The notes: a model not told the origin generated them from the sequence alone. A stretch of DNA of 64,000 bases from JAKVCB01 sp965243695 (GCA_965243695.1 CBDEWC010000039.1:1-64000); one strand, 5' to 3'; positions 35,867-45,354 are shown, counted from the stretch's first letter. A program made the numbers and translations.

Positions 35867-37567
35867 ATGGCTACCGCAACCGATGGTTTTGTTCCAGCCA
35901 ATTTGAATGGCGCTCAAATCGAAGATGTTCAACCGCTTGTCGATGCGTTGATTAATCGTGATGTCGAAGAGCCGGAGGCTTTAGAGACGCTGGTACTTGA
36001 TCGTAGTGAGCTTGACTCTGCCACGAGTGAAGCGCATGTCGAACTTTATGTCAGTATGACTCGACACACAGATGATGAAGTGGCGAAGAAGGGTTATCTC
36101 AGGTTTGTTGAGCAGACTGAACCGGCGCTCAAAAAAGCAGCCTTTGAATTGGACAATAAGGTGGCCTCATCGCCAGCTGTTTCACAACTTGATTCAGAAC
36201 GCTATGGCGTATTGCTTCAGGGTATACGAAGCGATGTAGAGATTTTCTGTGAGGAAAATATTCCACTCTTTACAGAGGACACCAAACTCGGTCAGGAGTA
36301 TGGGGAGATTCGTGGTGCCATGAGCGTCGTTTTTGACGGTGAAGAGCGCACCTTGCCACAGATGGGTCGCTATTTTGAGGACACGGATCGATCTGTCCGT
36401 GAGGGCGCTTGGTTGGCAGTTGCTGAGCGACGTAATCAGGATCGAGACCGTATTGACGACATCTTCGATCGTATGGTTCAAATCCGTCATCAGATTGGTG
36501 TCAATACGGGTCTTGGCGATTACCGTTCCTATATGTTCAGAGCGATGCATCGCTTCGCTTATACACCGAAGGACTGCTTTGTTTTCCATGAAGCTGTTGA
36601 AGAGACCTGTATTCCTGTGCTTCGAAAACTTGACAGGCTGCGTGCATCGCAGCTGAATCTAAGCGAGCTGCGACCTTGGGATCTTGAGGTTGATCCGCAT
36701 GGGCGTGAACCACTGCGGCCATTTGTTGATGCAAATGATCTTATTGAGCGCTCTTCGCGCGTCTTCCATCGTATGGATTCAACTCTTGGCAAACTGTTTG
36801 ATTCGCTTCGTGAAGGTGATTGCCTCGATCTTGACTCTCGAATGAATAAACAGCCAGGTGGCTATCAGGTCTTTAAGGAGCGCCAGCGCATTCCATTTAT
36901 CTTTATGAATGCAGCGGGTCTTCATCGTGATGTCGAGACAATGGTTCATGAAGCAGGTCACGCATTCCATTCCTTACTCTCTCGAGATGAGCCATTGATT
37001 GCTTACCGTAACCCGCCAATCGAGTTTGCAGAAGTGGCTTCTATGACAATGGAGCTGACATCATTTCCGTATCTTGATGAGTTTTATACTGAAGAAGAAG
37101 CAAGTCGGGCGCAGCGTCTTCAGCTTCAGAGTCTCGCTAAAATGTTGCCTTGGATTGCAACGATCGATGCATTTCAACATTGGATCTACGACACCCCAAC
37201 GCATTCAAGACAAGAGCGGGAAGAAGCGTGGGTTAATCTTGAGGATCGTTTTGGTTCAGCTCTTGACTGGAGTGGTCTCGAGCATTTTCAGAGTTGCGCA
37301 TGGCATCGACAACTCCATCCCTTCCAAGTTCCGTTTTATTACATTGAATATGGCATTGCTCAGCTCGGTGCGTTGCAGTTGTGGCTGCAGTTTCGGGAGG
37401 ATCCGGAGCGAGCGCTTCGGAACTACGCAAAGGCTCTTTCGTTAGGAGGTAGCCGCCCTCTTCCAGAGCTCTTCGAAGCGGCAGGACTTGAATTTAGGTT
37501 TGATACAGAAATGATGGGCAAGTTAATGGATACCGTGGGACAAGTGCTTACGGAGTTGCCTGAGTGA
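35867..37567 (+). CDS. M3 family oligopeptidase (PepF-like)
   Basis: 566 residues from ATG 35867 with AAAGG upstream. Zinc metallopeptidase: the HEAGH motif is at residues 361-365 (MVHEAGHAFHSLL) and a downstream Glu ligand lies in FAEVASMTMEL. The N-terminal helical lobe characteristic of M3 oligoendopeptidases precedes it. No signal peptide, so a cytoplasmic role in degrading short peptides is likely. It overlaps the following PLP decarboxylase by GTGA, meaning coupled translation, and a TATCCT box lies at 35818-35823. Confidence 0.9.
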   Translation: MATATDGFVPANLNGAQIEDVQPLVDALINRDVEEPEALETLVLDRSELDSATSEAHVELYVSMTRHTDDEVAKKGYLRFVEQTEPALKKAAFELDNKVASSPAVSQLDSERYGVLLQGIRSDVEIFCEENIPLFTEDTKLGQEYGEIRGAMSVVFDGEERTLPQMGRYFEDTDRSVREGAWLAVAERRNQDRDRIDDIFDRMVQIRHQIGVNTGLGDYRSYMFRAMHRFAYTPKDCFVFHEAVEETCIPVLRKLDRLRASQLNLSELRPWDLEVDPHGREPLRPFVDANDLIERSSRVFHRMDSTLGKLFDSLREGDCLDLDSRMNKQPGGYQVFKERQRIPFIFMNAAGLHRDVETMVHEAGHAFHSLLSRDEPLIAYRNPPIEFAEVASMTMELTSFPYLDEFYTEEEASRAQRLQLQSLAKMLPWIATIDAFQHWIYDTPTHSRQEREEAWVNLEDRFGSALDWSGLEHFQSCAWHRQLHPFQVPFYYIEYGIAQLGALQLWLQFREDPERALRNYAKALSLGGSRPLPELFEAAGLEFRFDTEMMGKLMDTVGQVLTELPE

Positions 37568-39018
37568 GTGATCAAACAGGGCATATGACATCAGGCGAAT
37601 TCAAAAAGCATGGCTATGCCATGATTGATTGGATCGCCAACTACATGGAGCAGGTTGAAGAATATCCGGTCCTGTCTCAAGTCAGTCCTGGTGATATCTA
37701 TAACAAGCTTCCGGCGCATCCACCTCAGCAGGCAGAAAACATGTCAGCTGTCATGAAAGATATTGATGAGATTGTGCTGCCCGGAATAACCCATTGGCAG
37801 TCACCAAACTTCTTTGCTTACTTTCCAGCCAACGTTTCTGGGCCATCAATTCTTGGCGAGCTACTTTCTGCGGGGCTTGGTGTTCAGGGCATGCTTTGGT
37901 CAACCAGTCCCGCGTGCACAGAGGTTGAGACGCGGATGCTTGATTGGATGGTCGACCTACTCGACTTGCCCAAGACTTTTCTGTCCTCCACTGATGGTGG
38001 TGGAGTCATCCAAGATTCTGCTTCGAGTGCTGCCATTTGCGCCATGATTGCAGCTCGAGAACGTGTTACCGCTGGAGATGTCAATAAACTCGGTCTCAGT
38101 GGACAAGCTCAGCCACTGGCGGCTTACTGCTCTGCTGATGCCCACTCGAGTATTGAAAAGGGCGCGCGGATTATTGGTGTTGGATCTCAGCTCCTTCGCC
38201 TCATACCGACTGATGAAGATCACCGAATGCGCCCCGAGGCGCTTGAGGCAGCGATTGAGGCAGATATAGCGGCAGGTCGAAAGCCATTTTTTGTGGCAGT
38301 GACTCTTGGCACCACATCTTGTGGCGCGGTAGACCCACTGCCAGCAATTGCAGCCATTGCTCGACGTCATCAAATTTGGATTCATGTTGATGGGGCGATG
38401 TATGGAATCACAGCATTGCTGCCAGAGTGTCGGTGGATAAACGAGGGACTTGAACTGGCAGACAGCTACAGCGTCAATGCTCATAAATGGATGTTGACCA
38501 ATTTCGACTGTAATTGCTTTTGGATTCGTAATAAGGAAGAACTGATTAGTTCACTGTCGATCTTGCCAGAGTTTCTCGTTAACAAGGCAACTGAATCAGG
38601 AGCTGTGATCGACTATCGTGATTGGCAGATTCCACTGGGGCGAAGATTTCGGGCATTAAAACTTTGGATGGTCATTAGACACTATGGTGTTGAAGGTTTG
38701 CAGACTTTCGCACGTGAGCATGTTCAGCAAGCGCAGAAGTTTGCTGCCTATGTAGAGGCCGACGATCACTTTGAGTTAATGGCGCCTCACCCACTCACGC
38801 TTGTTACATTTCGACATCTCGGTGGTGATGCAATCAATGAGCGCTTGCTAGACATCCTTAATGAATCTGGAAAGCTGTATTTGAGCCACTGCAAATTGTC
38901 AGGCAAATATGTGCTTCGCATGGCCATTGGCTCATCGAAAACGACCGAGGAACATGTCGACCAGGCGTGGGCGTCTATCTGCCAGGCGGCAGCCCAGGCC
39001 GAAATTGAGTTGCGTTAG
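37564..39018 (+). CDS. Group II PLP-dependent decarboxylase (aromatic-L-amino-acid decarboxylase-like)
   Basis: 484 residues from GTG 37564, inside a GTGA overlap with the M3 peptidase. It decarboxylates an aromatic amino acid to the amine; the exact substrate is open. The PLP lysine is K308 (NAHKWML), and D276 (HVDGAMYG) should bind the pyridine nitrogen; most homologues have AA(Y/W) after that Asp where this one has GAMY. Other family marks: HWQSPNFFAYFP at the N-terminus and TLGTTSCGAVDPL. The fold type I layout and length are normal. The coupling to a peptidase suggests use of peptide-derived amino acids. Confidence 0.88.
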   Translation: MSDQTGHMTSGEFKKHGYAMIDWIANYMEQVEEYPVLSQVSPGDIYNKLPAHPPQQAENMSAVMKDIDEIVLPGITHWQSPNFFAYFPANVSGPSILGELLSAGLGVQGMLWSTSPACTEVETRMLDWMVDLLDLPKTFLSSTDGGGVIQDSASSAAICAMIAARERVTAGDVNKLGLSGQAQPLAAYCSADAHSSIEKGARIIGVGSQLLRLIPTDEDHRMRPEALEAAIEADIAAGRKPFFVAVTLGTTSCGAVDPLPAIAAIARRHQIWIHVDGAMYGITALLPECRWINEGLELADSYSVNAHKWMLTNFDCNCFWIRNKEELISSLSILPEFLVNKATESGAVIDYRDWQIPLGRRFRALKLWMVIRHYGVEGLQTFAREHVQQAQKFAAYVEADDHFELMAPHPLTLVTFRHLGGDAINERLLDILNESGKLYLSHCKLSGKYVLRMAIGSSKTTEEHVDQAWASICQAAAQAEIELR

Positions 39019-39118
39019 TGCGGTCAATCCAGATCGTGCCGACCGGATCATTTTGATCGAGGGGCAATAACAAGCTCAATAAAGCTATTTTAAGCGGCCC
39101 AGGCCTTAGAACGATCCA

Positions 39119-39156
39119 AGAACTAGTTCTCTACGTATCCATTTGAGAGCTATACT
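39119..39156 (+). promoter_or_regulatory. Candidate promoter with operator palindrome before the export operon
   Basis: A perfect 12-bp palindrome AGAACTAGTTCT (39119-39130) lies 20 bp upstream of a TATACT box (39151-39156), which is 10 bp from the first start codon at 39167. The palindrome falls where the -35 region would be, as for a repressor or activator site. No regulator gene is adjacent. Confidence 0.35.
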
Positions 39157-39166
39157 TAGGTAACAC

Positions 39167-39607
39167 ATGAAACGACTTGCATCCATCATGACCTTTCTGG
39201 CAGTGCTCGGCTGGTTCTTGAACCCAGCGATCGCGCTGTGTTGCCAGGACTGTGATCGCTGTACAGAGACCTGTTCTGTTCCCTTTGTGCCAGTGATTAA
39301 AGAGGCGCCTTCATGCTGTAGCTCACAGGCAACTGTTTGTCACGCCGCGGTTGAAGTAAAACAAACGCGCCAAGATTGCTGTTCGCAGTGTCGGTGTAGC
39401 GTGACAGATGCTCCAACGATTGAGCCCATGATGGCATCAGCCGTGATCAAGTCGTATGACGAACTAGACAATGTGAACCACTCGATTGTAAGTCAGTCTT
39501 TGAACGGCACCAGCACGCAGCAATCGAAGCTTGGACTGAGCCCCAAGCCGCCAGGTGATCCACTTGGCCGGCAGTTGCTTATTCAAATTCAGATCCTTCG
39601 CATCTAA
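39167..39607 (+). CDS. Small Cys-rich exported protein, unknown function
   Basis: 146 residues. Signal peptide MKRLASIMTFLAVLGWFLNP, then AIALCC. The mature N-terminal half carries 12 Cys in pairs and CxxC spacings (CCQDCDRCTETC, SCCSSQATVC, DCCSQCRC) and one His next to Cys (CHAA). This pattern suits metal binding or multiple disulfides. The C-terminal half is Ser/Asn/Gln-rich without motifs. It is the first gene of a codirectional run with an HlyD adaptor, an ABC ATPase, two FtsX-type permeases and a lipoprotein. I do not recognise the family; a metal-related sensor or scavenger role is inference. Confidence 0.6.
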   Translation: MKRLASIMTFLAVLGWFLNPAIALCCQDCDRCTETCSVPFVPVIKEAPSCCSSQATVCHAAVEVKQTRQDCCSQCRCSVTDAPTIEPMMASAVIKSYDELDNVNHSIVSQSLNGTSTQQSKLGLSPKPPGDPLGRQLLIQIQILRI

Positions 39608-39706
39608 GAAAAGAAAACTCAGTGTATTGACGAGCAAGCTGCGCTATGCATATTGCTCGTTTTTAGCGAGCCTGTTCTTTTAAACAGTTGCGTCAGGAAT
39701 CTGTGC

Positions 39707-41038
39707 ATGTCATATAAATCTAAGCATCTTGAGCCTCAGTCTATTACGGTGACTCCACCCCCTAAACACTGGTGGTCGCGGGTTGTCTTTCCCACGTGTC
39801 TTTTGGCGTTTGCCGGTGTCTTACTCGTGATGAGTGGGCGAGCGACATTCCGCACAAGCACATCCGTTGAAGTGTTTCCAGTAACGGGGCAAGTGGGCCT
39901 CGCCAATCAGCGAACGCAGCCGGATGGAGACATTCTCTTTCAAGCAGCCGGTTGGGTTGAGCCTGATCCATTTGCGGTCAACGCAAGCGTACTTATTCCA
40001 GGTGTGGTTGAGAAAATCAATGTTCTTGAAGGCCATACTGTCTCCAAGGGTGATGAGTTGGCGCTATTGATTCCTGATGATGCCCGACTTGATGTCATGC
40101 GAGCCAAGGCACACTTGGCTTTCAAGCGGGCAAAAAAACAACAGGCATTGGCGTTGATGGAGCAGCTCCATGCCGAGCGCGTTGTCATGGAAGACCAGCT
40201 CAGTCGACTTGAGGAGGCCTATGAAAAGGGCGCGGCTACTGAACGTAATGTTGTGCAGCAGCGACTCAAGATTGCAGCACATCGAAAGCAATGTGACGCA
40301 GCTGCAGTAGTTGCTGATGCCATTGCTGATGCTGAGATTGAAATTGCTTCCGCAGAATTAGCGACCGCTGAATTGGCTCTGTCGCGCACAGTGATCAGAT
40401 CACCCATTGATGGCGTTGTCTTAGAGCGTCTCGCAGAGCCCGGAATGCCTCGATCACCAAACATGAATCACACAGATATGGGTTATATCGTGCGACTTTA
40501 TGATCCAACATCTTTACAGGTACGAGTTGATGTACCACTGAATGAAGCAGCTCGAATTGGCGTAGGTCAACGAGCAGAGGTGATTGTTGATGTCCTGCCT
40601 GGGAGAATTTTCGAAGGCGAAATCACGCGACTGGTGCATCAGGCAGACATACAGAAAAACACTATTGAAGTGAAGGTAAAGATCAAGAATCCTGAAAAAG
40701 AACTGAAACCAGAAATGCTCTCACGAGTGCGTTTTAAAAGTTCACCGGCGTCCGAGAAGGAATCGCCACAGTCCAGTATCGGTCGCCAGATGACGCTGCC
40801 AAATAGACTGATTGATCAGCAAACTGATGCCAGCGGTGTTGTTTTGATTGTCGATGCAGCCAGTCAGACCGCACAGCGCCGTATTGTTGAGCTGGGTGCA
40901 CCAGTACGCGATGGGTGGGTGACTATTCGTTCAGGATTACAGCCCGGAGATCGTGTCATTGTGACTCAGGGTAACCAGATCGAAGCCGGTGAAGCGGTGG
41001 CGATCGAGTCTGAATGGAATGGAGAGCTCGATTTATGA
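39707..41038 (+). CDS. HlyD/MacA-type periplasmic adaptor protein
   Basis: 443 residues from ATG 39707 (39653 possible). One N-terminal membrane anchor (VVFPTCLLAFAGVLLVMSG), then a lipoyl-like half (VEKINVLEGHTVSKGDELAL), an alpha-helical hairpin (about 120-215, Ala/Glu/Arg-rich) and the second lipoyl half (TVIRSPIDGVVLERL-like segment at about 225-240). A beta-barrel (LQVRVDVPLNEAARIGVGQR) and membrane-proximal domain follow. It links an inner-membrane ABC exporter to the outer envelope. Its end overlaps the ATPase start (ATGA). Confidence 0.88.
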   Translation: MSYKSKHLEPQSITVTPPPKHWWSRVVFPTCLLAFAGVLLVMSGRATFRTSTSVEVFPVTGQVGLANQRTQPDGDILFQAAGWVEPDPFAVNASVLIPGVVEKINVLEGHTVSKGDELALLIPDDARLDVMRAKAHLAFKRAKKQQALALMEQLHAERVVMEDQLSRLEEAYEKGAATERNVVQQRLKIAAHRKQCDAAAVVADAIADAEIEIASAELATAELALSRTVIRSPIDGVVLERLAEPGMPRSPNMNHTDMGYIVRLYDPTSLQVRVDVPLNEAARIGVGQRAEVIVDVLPGRIFEGEITRLVHQADIQKNTIEVKVKIKNPEKELKPEMLSRVRFKSSPASEKESPQSSIGRQMTLPNRLIDQQTDASGVVLIVDAASQTAQRRIVELGAPVRDGWVTIRSGLQPGDRVIVTQGNQIEAGEAVAIESEWNGELDL

Positions 41039-41742
41039 GTGACGCCATGATCCAATGTGAGGCACTTGGTCGGACGTACTATCGTGGTGACGTTGAGATT
41101 ACGCCATTGCAAAGTGTTGCTCTCGAAATCAATAAGGGGGAATTCGTCGCACTCATGGGACCCTCTGGTAGTGGCAAAACGACGCTGCTTAATATTATCG
41201 CGGGTATTGATCGTCCCACCATTGGCCGTGTTGTCATAGACGGTGTTGATATAACCAGTTTGTCGAGTGCGAAACTGGCTGATTGGCGAGCTCGCACAGT
41301 TGGTTATGTATTCCAGTTGTATAACTTGATTCCGGTGTTAAGTGCTTATGAGAACGTTGAGGTTCCATTACTTTTGCAACGGATGTCTCGTAAGGTGCGA
41401 CATAATGCGGTTTCAGAGGCGCTGATTCGAGTTGGTATTGCTGATCGATCTGATCACTATCCAAGACAGCTCAGTGGTGGACAAGAGCAACGTGTTGCGA
41501 TTGCGCGAGCTATTGTTTCAAAGCCCACACTCCTTGTGGCAGACGAACCAACTGGTGATCTGGATTCACATGCGGCGATAGAGATTATGAATTTGATTGC
41601 TGAACTTAATCAGGAACTCGGAATGACGATTCTGATGGTCACCCATGATGATGCTATTGCCGGACATGCCCATCGACTCGTTCACTTGCTCGATGGTCAT
41701 GTCATTCCTAGTGATAAAGAGATTGCGGGGGCAATGGCATGA
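41035..41742 (+). CDS. ABC transporter ATPase, LolD/MacB type
   Basis: 235 residues from ATG 41035, preceded by GGAG and overlapping the adaptor stop. Walker A GPSGSGKTT, Q-loop FQLYNLIPVLSAYENV, signature LSGGQEQRVAIARA, Walker B LLVADEPTGDLDS and H-loop MVTHD. The FQxxNLIPxLxxxENVxxPL pattern marks the LolD/MacB/FtsE group, which drives mechanical work on periplasmic substrates rather than simple transport. Partners are the two FtsX-like permeases that follow. Confidence 0.93.
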   Translation: MSDAMIQCEALGRTYYRGDVEITPLQSVALEINKGEFVALMGPSGSGKTTLLNIIAGIDRPTIGRVVIDGVDITSLSSAKLADWRARTVGYVFQLYNLIPVLSAYENVEVPLLLQRMSRKVRHNAVSEALIRVGIADRSDHYPRQLSGGQEQRVAIARAIVSKPTLLVADEPTGDLDSHAAIEIMNLIAELNQELGMTILMVTHDDAIAGHAHRLVHLLDGHVIPSDKEIAGAMA

Positions 41743-42899
41743 GCATTTGGCTTCCAACGCGATTTTGGCGATTGATTTTGAGGCAGATTAAAGGCCGCCC
41801 GATGCGTAGTGGATTAACCATTGCCGGAGTGGCTATTGGGCTCCTGCTCTTCGTACTCATCGAAGGTCTTCAATATGGCGTGACCATAGCAACGCAGCCC
41901 GATGAAAACGATACGACATTAGTGGTGTATCGTGAAAATCGATATTGTCCAGCAACAAGCACGCTGCCAGAGATCTATCAATCTCGGATTACTGAGCTCG
42001 AAGGCGTTCTTCGTGTCATGCCTATACAAGTCGTCGTTAACAATTGCCGCGCGAGTCTTGATGTCGTGACATTTCGCGGCATGAAGGAAGATGATTTCAA
42101 AAACGTATTGCAGACGGATGCGGTTGTCATTGATGGTTCACTGGATGAATGGTTAGCCCGTAACGATGCGGCATTTCTTGGTAGCTCACTGGCCTCTAGA
42201 CGATCTTTGTCAGTAGGTGATCGGTTTGAAGCGGCAGGCTATCAGGTTACTGTTGCGGGTATTTTGGAATCAGATCGATCTGGCTATGACAATCTGGCTT
42301 TTGTTCACCTGCCTTATATTCAATATGCCAATCGATCCAAGCAGGGCCAAGTCACTCAATTCAATGTGGTTGTTGATGGGCCGGAAAAAATGGACGCTGT
42401 CGCAGCACAGATTGATGAGATGTTTCATAGCGATCAAGCACCAACACACACGAGAGCAGAGCGTGCTTTTGTTGCTGATATCGCCGGGGACATTGTGCAC
42501 ATTATTGGGGTCGTGCGGTACTTGGGTTGGGCATGTCTCGCGGCAGTACTTGCATTGATTTGTAATGCGATGGCACTGAGTGTTCAAGATCGTGTTGTTG
42601 ATAATGCGGTGCTCCAGACACTCGGGTATCGCAGAACAAGGGTATTTCAACTGGTTGTTGGAGAGGGCTTGGTGCTTGGCGTCTGTGGCGGAATTGTTGG
42701 CTCGCTTGGTGCATTTATTCTGCTTTGGTTGTCTCGAGTGAATTTGAGCGTTGAGGGAATTTCGATTCCCATTGAAGTTGGTGTTACGCAGTTTCTTATT
42801 GGTGCGGGCATCGCCACTGGTATTGGACTGATTGCAGGCATCATTCCTGCGATGCGAGCGGCTCGCCGCGATCTTGTCAGTTGTTTTAGGGCAATCTAA
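41739..42899 (+). CDS. FtsX/MacB-type permease (first of pair)
   Basis: 386 residues, starting in an ATGA overlap with the ATPase. N-terminal membrane helix (SGLTIAGVAIGLLLFVLIEG), a periplasmic MacB-core-like domain of about 220 residues, then three C-terminal helices (YLGWACLAAVLALICNAMAL; LVLGVCGGIVGSLGAFILLW; FLIGAGIATGIGLIAGIIPA). The VVDNAVLQTLGYRRTRVFQL segment before the second C-terminal helix is the usual FtsX cytoplasmic loop. It forms a heterodimer with the next product, by inference. Confidence 0.88.
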   Translation: MSIWLPTRFWRLILRQIKGRPMRSGLTIAGVAIGLLLFVLIEGLQYGVTIATQPDENDTTLVVYRENRYCPATSTLPEIYQSRITELEGVLRVMPIQVVVNNCRASLDVVTFRGMKEDDFKNVLQTDAVVIDGSLDEWLARNDAAFLGSSLASRRSLSVGDRFEAAGYQVTVAGILESDRSGYDNLAFVHLPYIQYANRSKQGQVTQFNVVVDGPEKMDAVAAQIDEMFHSDQAPTHTRAERAFVADIAGDIVHIIGVVRYLGWACLAAVLALICNAMALSVQDRVVDNAVLQTLGYRRTRVFQLVVGEGLVLGVCGGIVGSLGAFILLWLSRVNLSVEGISIPIEVGVTQFLIGAGIATGIGLIAGIIPAMRAARRDLVSCFRAI

Positions 42900-44074
42900 T
42901 GAAGCTTCTTCCCTGGGATTATGGTATTCGCAATCTTTCGCGGTCAAAGGTGCGCACAGTGTTATGCGTACTTTCTGGCGCGCTTATTGCATTACTTGCA
43001 ATCGCAGCCAGTGGTGTCGTTCATGGCTTGGAGCGTTCACTCAAAGCAGATGTGTCTCCAAATGTAGGTGTCGTGTATGGGGCCGGTAGTGAAGATAGCT
43101 TAGAGCGAAGCGATATTGATGCACGTACATCATCACTCGTTTCGGCGTCAGTGCCGGGCATTAGAAGACTTAATGATGAACTAGAGTTCATCTCACCAGA
43201 AGTTGTTATGGCAATTGCAGTCGATCTTGAGTCGCAGACGGAGCAGCGACTTGCTATTGCACGGGGTATTACTGAAACAGCTTATCTGTTACATAAGAAT
43301 GTACAGATCGTTGAGGGGCGGGCACCGCGGCCGGCTTACAATGAATTGATGGTTGGGCAACTGGCACCGATCAAAATGGGTGTTTCAGTCGAGGACTTGG
43401 CGATTGGTAAGACCATTCTCTTTGACAATACGACGTGGACCATTGTTGGGCACTTTGTCGCACCTGGTTCAGTACTTGCTTCTGAGATTTGGCTGCCATT
43501 GACGGATCTTATGGTGGCAACCAAACGGGAAGGAATTTCTTCGGTGTTGGTTGAGATGGATCCCAGTAAGGGTGGCGACTTAGCTGACTTGGAGACCTTT
43601 GCCTTCCAACGCTTAGACTTGGAGCTTGTTGCCATGCCGGTATCAGAGTATTACCAGCGCGTTGATGCTTTCTATAAGCCAATTAAGTTGATTGTCTGGT
43701 TGACCGCTATTCTGGTTGCAGTTGGAGCACTCTTTGGCGGCATTAATACGATGTATGCAGCCTTTATTGGGCGCATTCGGGAATTCGGAATGCTGCGTTG
43801 TGTCGGATGGCGCCCTTCAGCAATTGGTTTGAGCTTAATGCAAGAATCAGTGGTGTCTGTGACGGCTGGGGCCCTGCTTGGTTGTTTGGTTGGTGTTGTC
43901 TTTCTTGATGGCCTCGAAGTACGTTTTACGATGGGGGCATTTGAACTATTGGTGGGTCCAATTCAAATTATGATTGCGATGGTCGCAGCCGTTTGTGTGG
44001 CAGTATTTGGTGTACTACCCCCAGCCATACGTTGTTTGAGGAGCCCAATAAATGAGGCACTTAAGTCAATCTAA
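42899..44074 (+). CDS. FtsX/MacB-type permease (second of pair)
   Basis: 391 residues; ATG 42899 shares one base with the preceding TAA. Same layout as its partner: RNLSRSKVRTVLCVLSGALI, a periplasmic domain of about 220 residues, then three C-terminal helices. The coupling loop reads GRIREFGMLRCVGWRPSAIG. The Arg-Glu-(F/I)-G-(M/V)-LR pattern is standard for MacB/LolCE permeases. Two different permeases with one ATPase resemble LolCDE, but the attached HlyD adaptor points to an export machine. Confidence 0.88.
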   Translation: MKLLPWDYGIRNLSRSKVRTVLCVLSGALIALLAIAASGVVHGLERSLKADVSPNVGVVYGAGSEDSLERSDIDARTSSLVSASVPGIRRLNDELEFISPEVVMAIAVDLESQTEQRLAIARGITETAYLLHKNVQIVEGRAPRPAYNELMVGQLAPIKMGVSVEDLAIGKTILFDNTTWTIVGHFVAPGSVLASEIWLPLTDLMVATKREGISSVLVEMDPSKGGDLADLETFAFQRLDLELVAMPVSEYYQRVDAFYKPIKLIVWLTAILVAVGALFGGINTMYAAFIGRIREFGMLRCVGWRPSAIGLSLMQESVVSVTAGALLGCLVGVVFLDGLEVRFTMGAFELLVGPIQIMIAMVAAVCVAVFGVLPPAIRCLRSPINEALKSI

Positions 44075-44108
44075 GTTAAATACACACTTATACATGGAGA
44101 TATCAGTC

Positions 44109-44666
44109 ATGCGTACACTCATATTTGTGCCAACACTGTTGATGTTCCTCTTCGTCACATCAGCTTGTGGAAACAAAGGTGACAAGGCTAGTACATCAAG
44201 TGGACCTACACTACCGGCCAATTTGGTAGCGACTTCAATTGATGGATCACCACAAACAGTGATCGAGACGCTGAAGGATAAGAAAGCTGGTGATACGGCT
44301 TTAGTTGTTGGCCTTATTGGTGGGAAGATGGAACCCTTTGCAAAGAACCGAGCTGTTTTTCAATTAATCGATGCCTCTATGAAGCCATGCGATTTGACGA
44401 ACGGCGGGTGCCCTGCTCCCTGGGATTACTGTTGTGAGCCGCCGGAGCAGATTCTGGCATCATCTATGACGGTTCAGGTTGTTGGTGCGGATGGGCGCCC
44501 ACTTCCACTTGGCCTTGAGGGCAAAGATGGTTTGGAACCGCTCACAACACTGGTGGTCTCAGGAAAGGTCAATCAAGCGAGTGATGGCGTGTTTGTGCTC
44601 GATGCAGACAAGATCATGATTGCAAAAGCCTCACCTGTTAGCCATGCGGGGCACGACCACGATTGA
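44109..44666 (+). CDS. Putative lipoprotein of the export operon
   Basis: 185 residues from ATG 44109, chosen for GGAG nine bases upstream; in-frame ATGs at 44052 and 44094 overlap or precede it. The signal peptide MRTLIFVPTLLMFLFVTSAC has a plausible lipobox with Cys at residue 20. The mature part contains CDLTNGGCPAPWDYCCEPPE, a Cys-rich loop, and beta-rich sequence resembling an OB fold. It ends in HAGHDHD, which could bind metal. Its position at the end of the six-gene run suggests a substrate, chaperone or accessory of the exporter. Confidence 0.65.
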   Translation: MRTLIFVPTLLMFLFVTSACGNKGDKASTSSGPTLPANLVATSIDGSPQTVIETLKDKKAGDTALVVGLIGGKMEPFAKNRAVFQLIDASMKPCDLTNGGCPAPWDYCCEPPEQILASSMTVQVVGADGRPLPLGLEGKDGLEPLTTLVVSGKVNQASDGVFVLDADKIMIAKASPVSHAGHDHD

Positions 44667-44689
44667 TCGCCCTGTCAATGGTGGTTTGA

Positions 44690-45256
44690 TTAAAGGTCTT
44701 GAGGTGTATTGACGTTATGTAGGCAAGTTCTTTGTTCATCTGGGAGTACTTGAACTTCCAGATCAATGTGTGCAAGTGCACGATGCAGGCTTCTTATGCC
44801 CTGCTCTTGCGCCAGTTGCATCTGCAGCTTCGCGTTGCTTGAGATAACCAATGGGAGCGGGCTTGGATGGATTTCCGAATCGAGGCGAAAGACCCGAGCA
44901 TCATTTGGTAGTGGGCGACATAATTCCGAAAGCAGTTTGGATGTGAGGTGCGGCATGTCGCAAGGAACAATTAAGTAATGGTTGTTAATCTGGCTTTCTA
45001 AAAGTTTCGTGACACCAGCAAGTGGACCGCAGCCCGGCTCTGGATCATGGATATGTGGCAGGTCAGCAATCACAATATTGGGTGCTACTACCACAATTTC
45101 CTGACATACCTCACCAAGCAAACTGAGCATCGTCTCTAGCATTGTCCGTCCATCTGGAAGCTTGAGATCATGTTTCGATGTTCCCATTCGCGTGCTGAGA
45201 CCACCGGCGAGGACCGCCCCGGTCACTTGCTGCAGTGGTGATTCGATCGTGCTCAT
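44690..45256 (-). CDS. mobA: Molybdenum cofactor guanylyltransferase-like protein
   Basis: 188 residues from ATG 45256; a TTG at 45310 would add 18 unlikely residues. NTP-transferase fold: GAVLAGGLSTRMGTSKHDL at the N-terminus (GG-x-S-x-RMG nucleotide loop, Lys after it), DPEPGCGPLAGV, and VPCDMPHLT (metal-binding Asp). It links GMP to molybdopterin in the cytoplasm; closely related MoCo cytidylyltransferases cannot be fully excluded. No other molybdenum cofactor gene is nearby. It converges on the lipoprotein gene with a 23-bp gap. Confidence 0.8.
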   Translation of the reverse strand: MSTIESPLQQVTGAVLAGGLSTRMGTSKHDLKLPDGRTMLETMLSLLGEVCQEIVVVAPNIVIADLPHIHDPEPGCGPLAGVTKLLESQINNHYLIVPCDMPHLTSKLLSELCRPLPNDARVFRLDSEIHPSPLPLVISSNAKLQMQLAQEQGIRSLHRALAHIDLEVQVLPDEQRTCLHNVNTPQDL

Positions 45257-45354
45257 GTAAAGCAGGTTATCAGCTTGGTTCCAGGTGAGTCTGATCGTTG
45301 GTTCTGACAAACGCTCTTCAAGCGGATTGCCGTGCTATGCCGATGGCTATAGGT

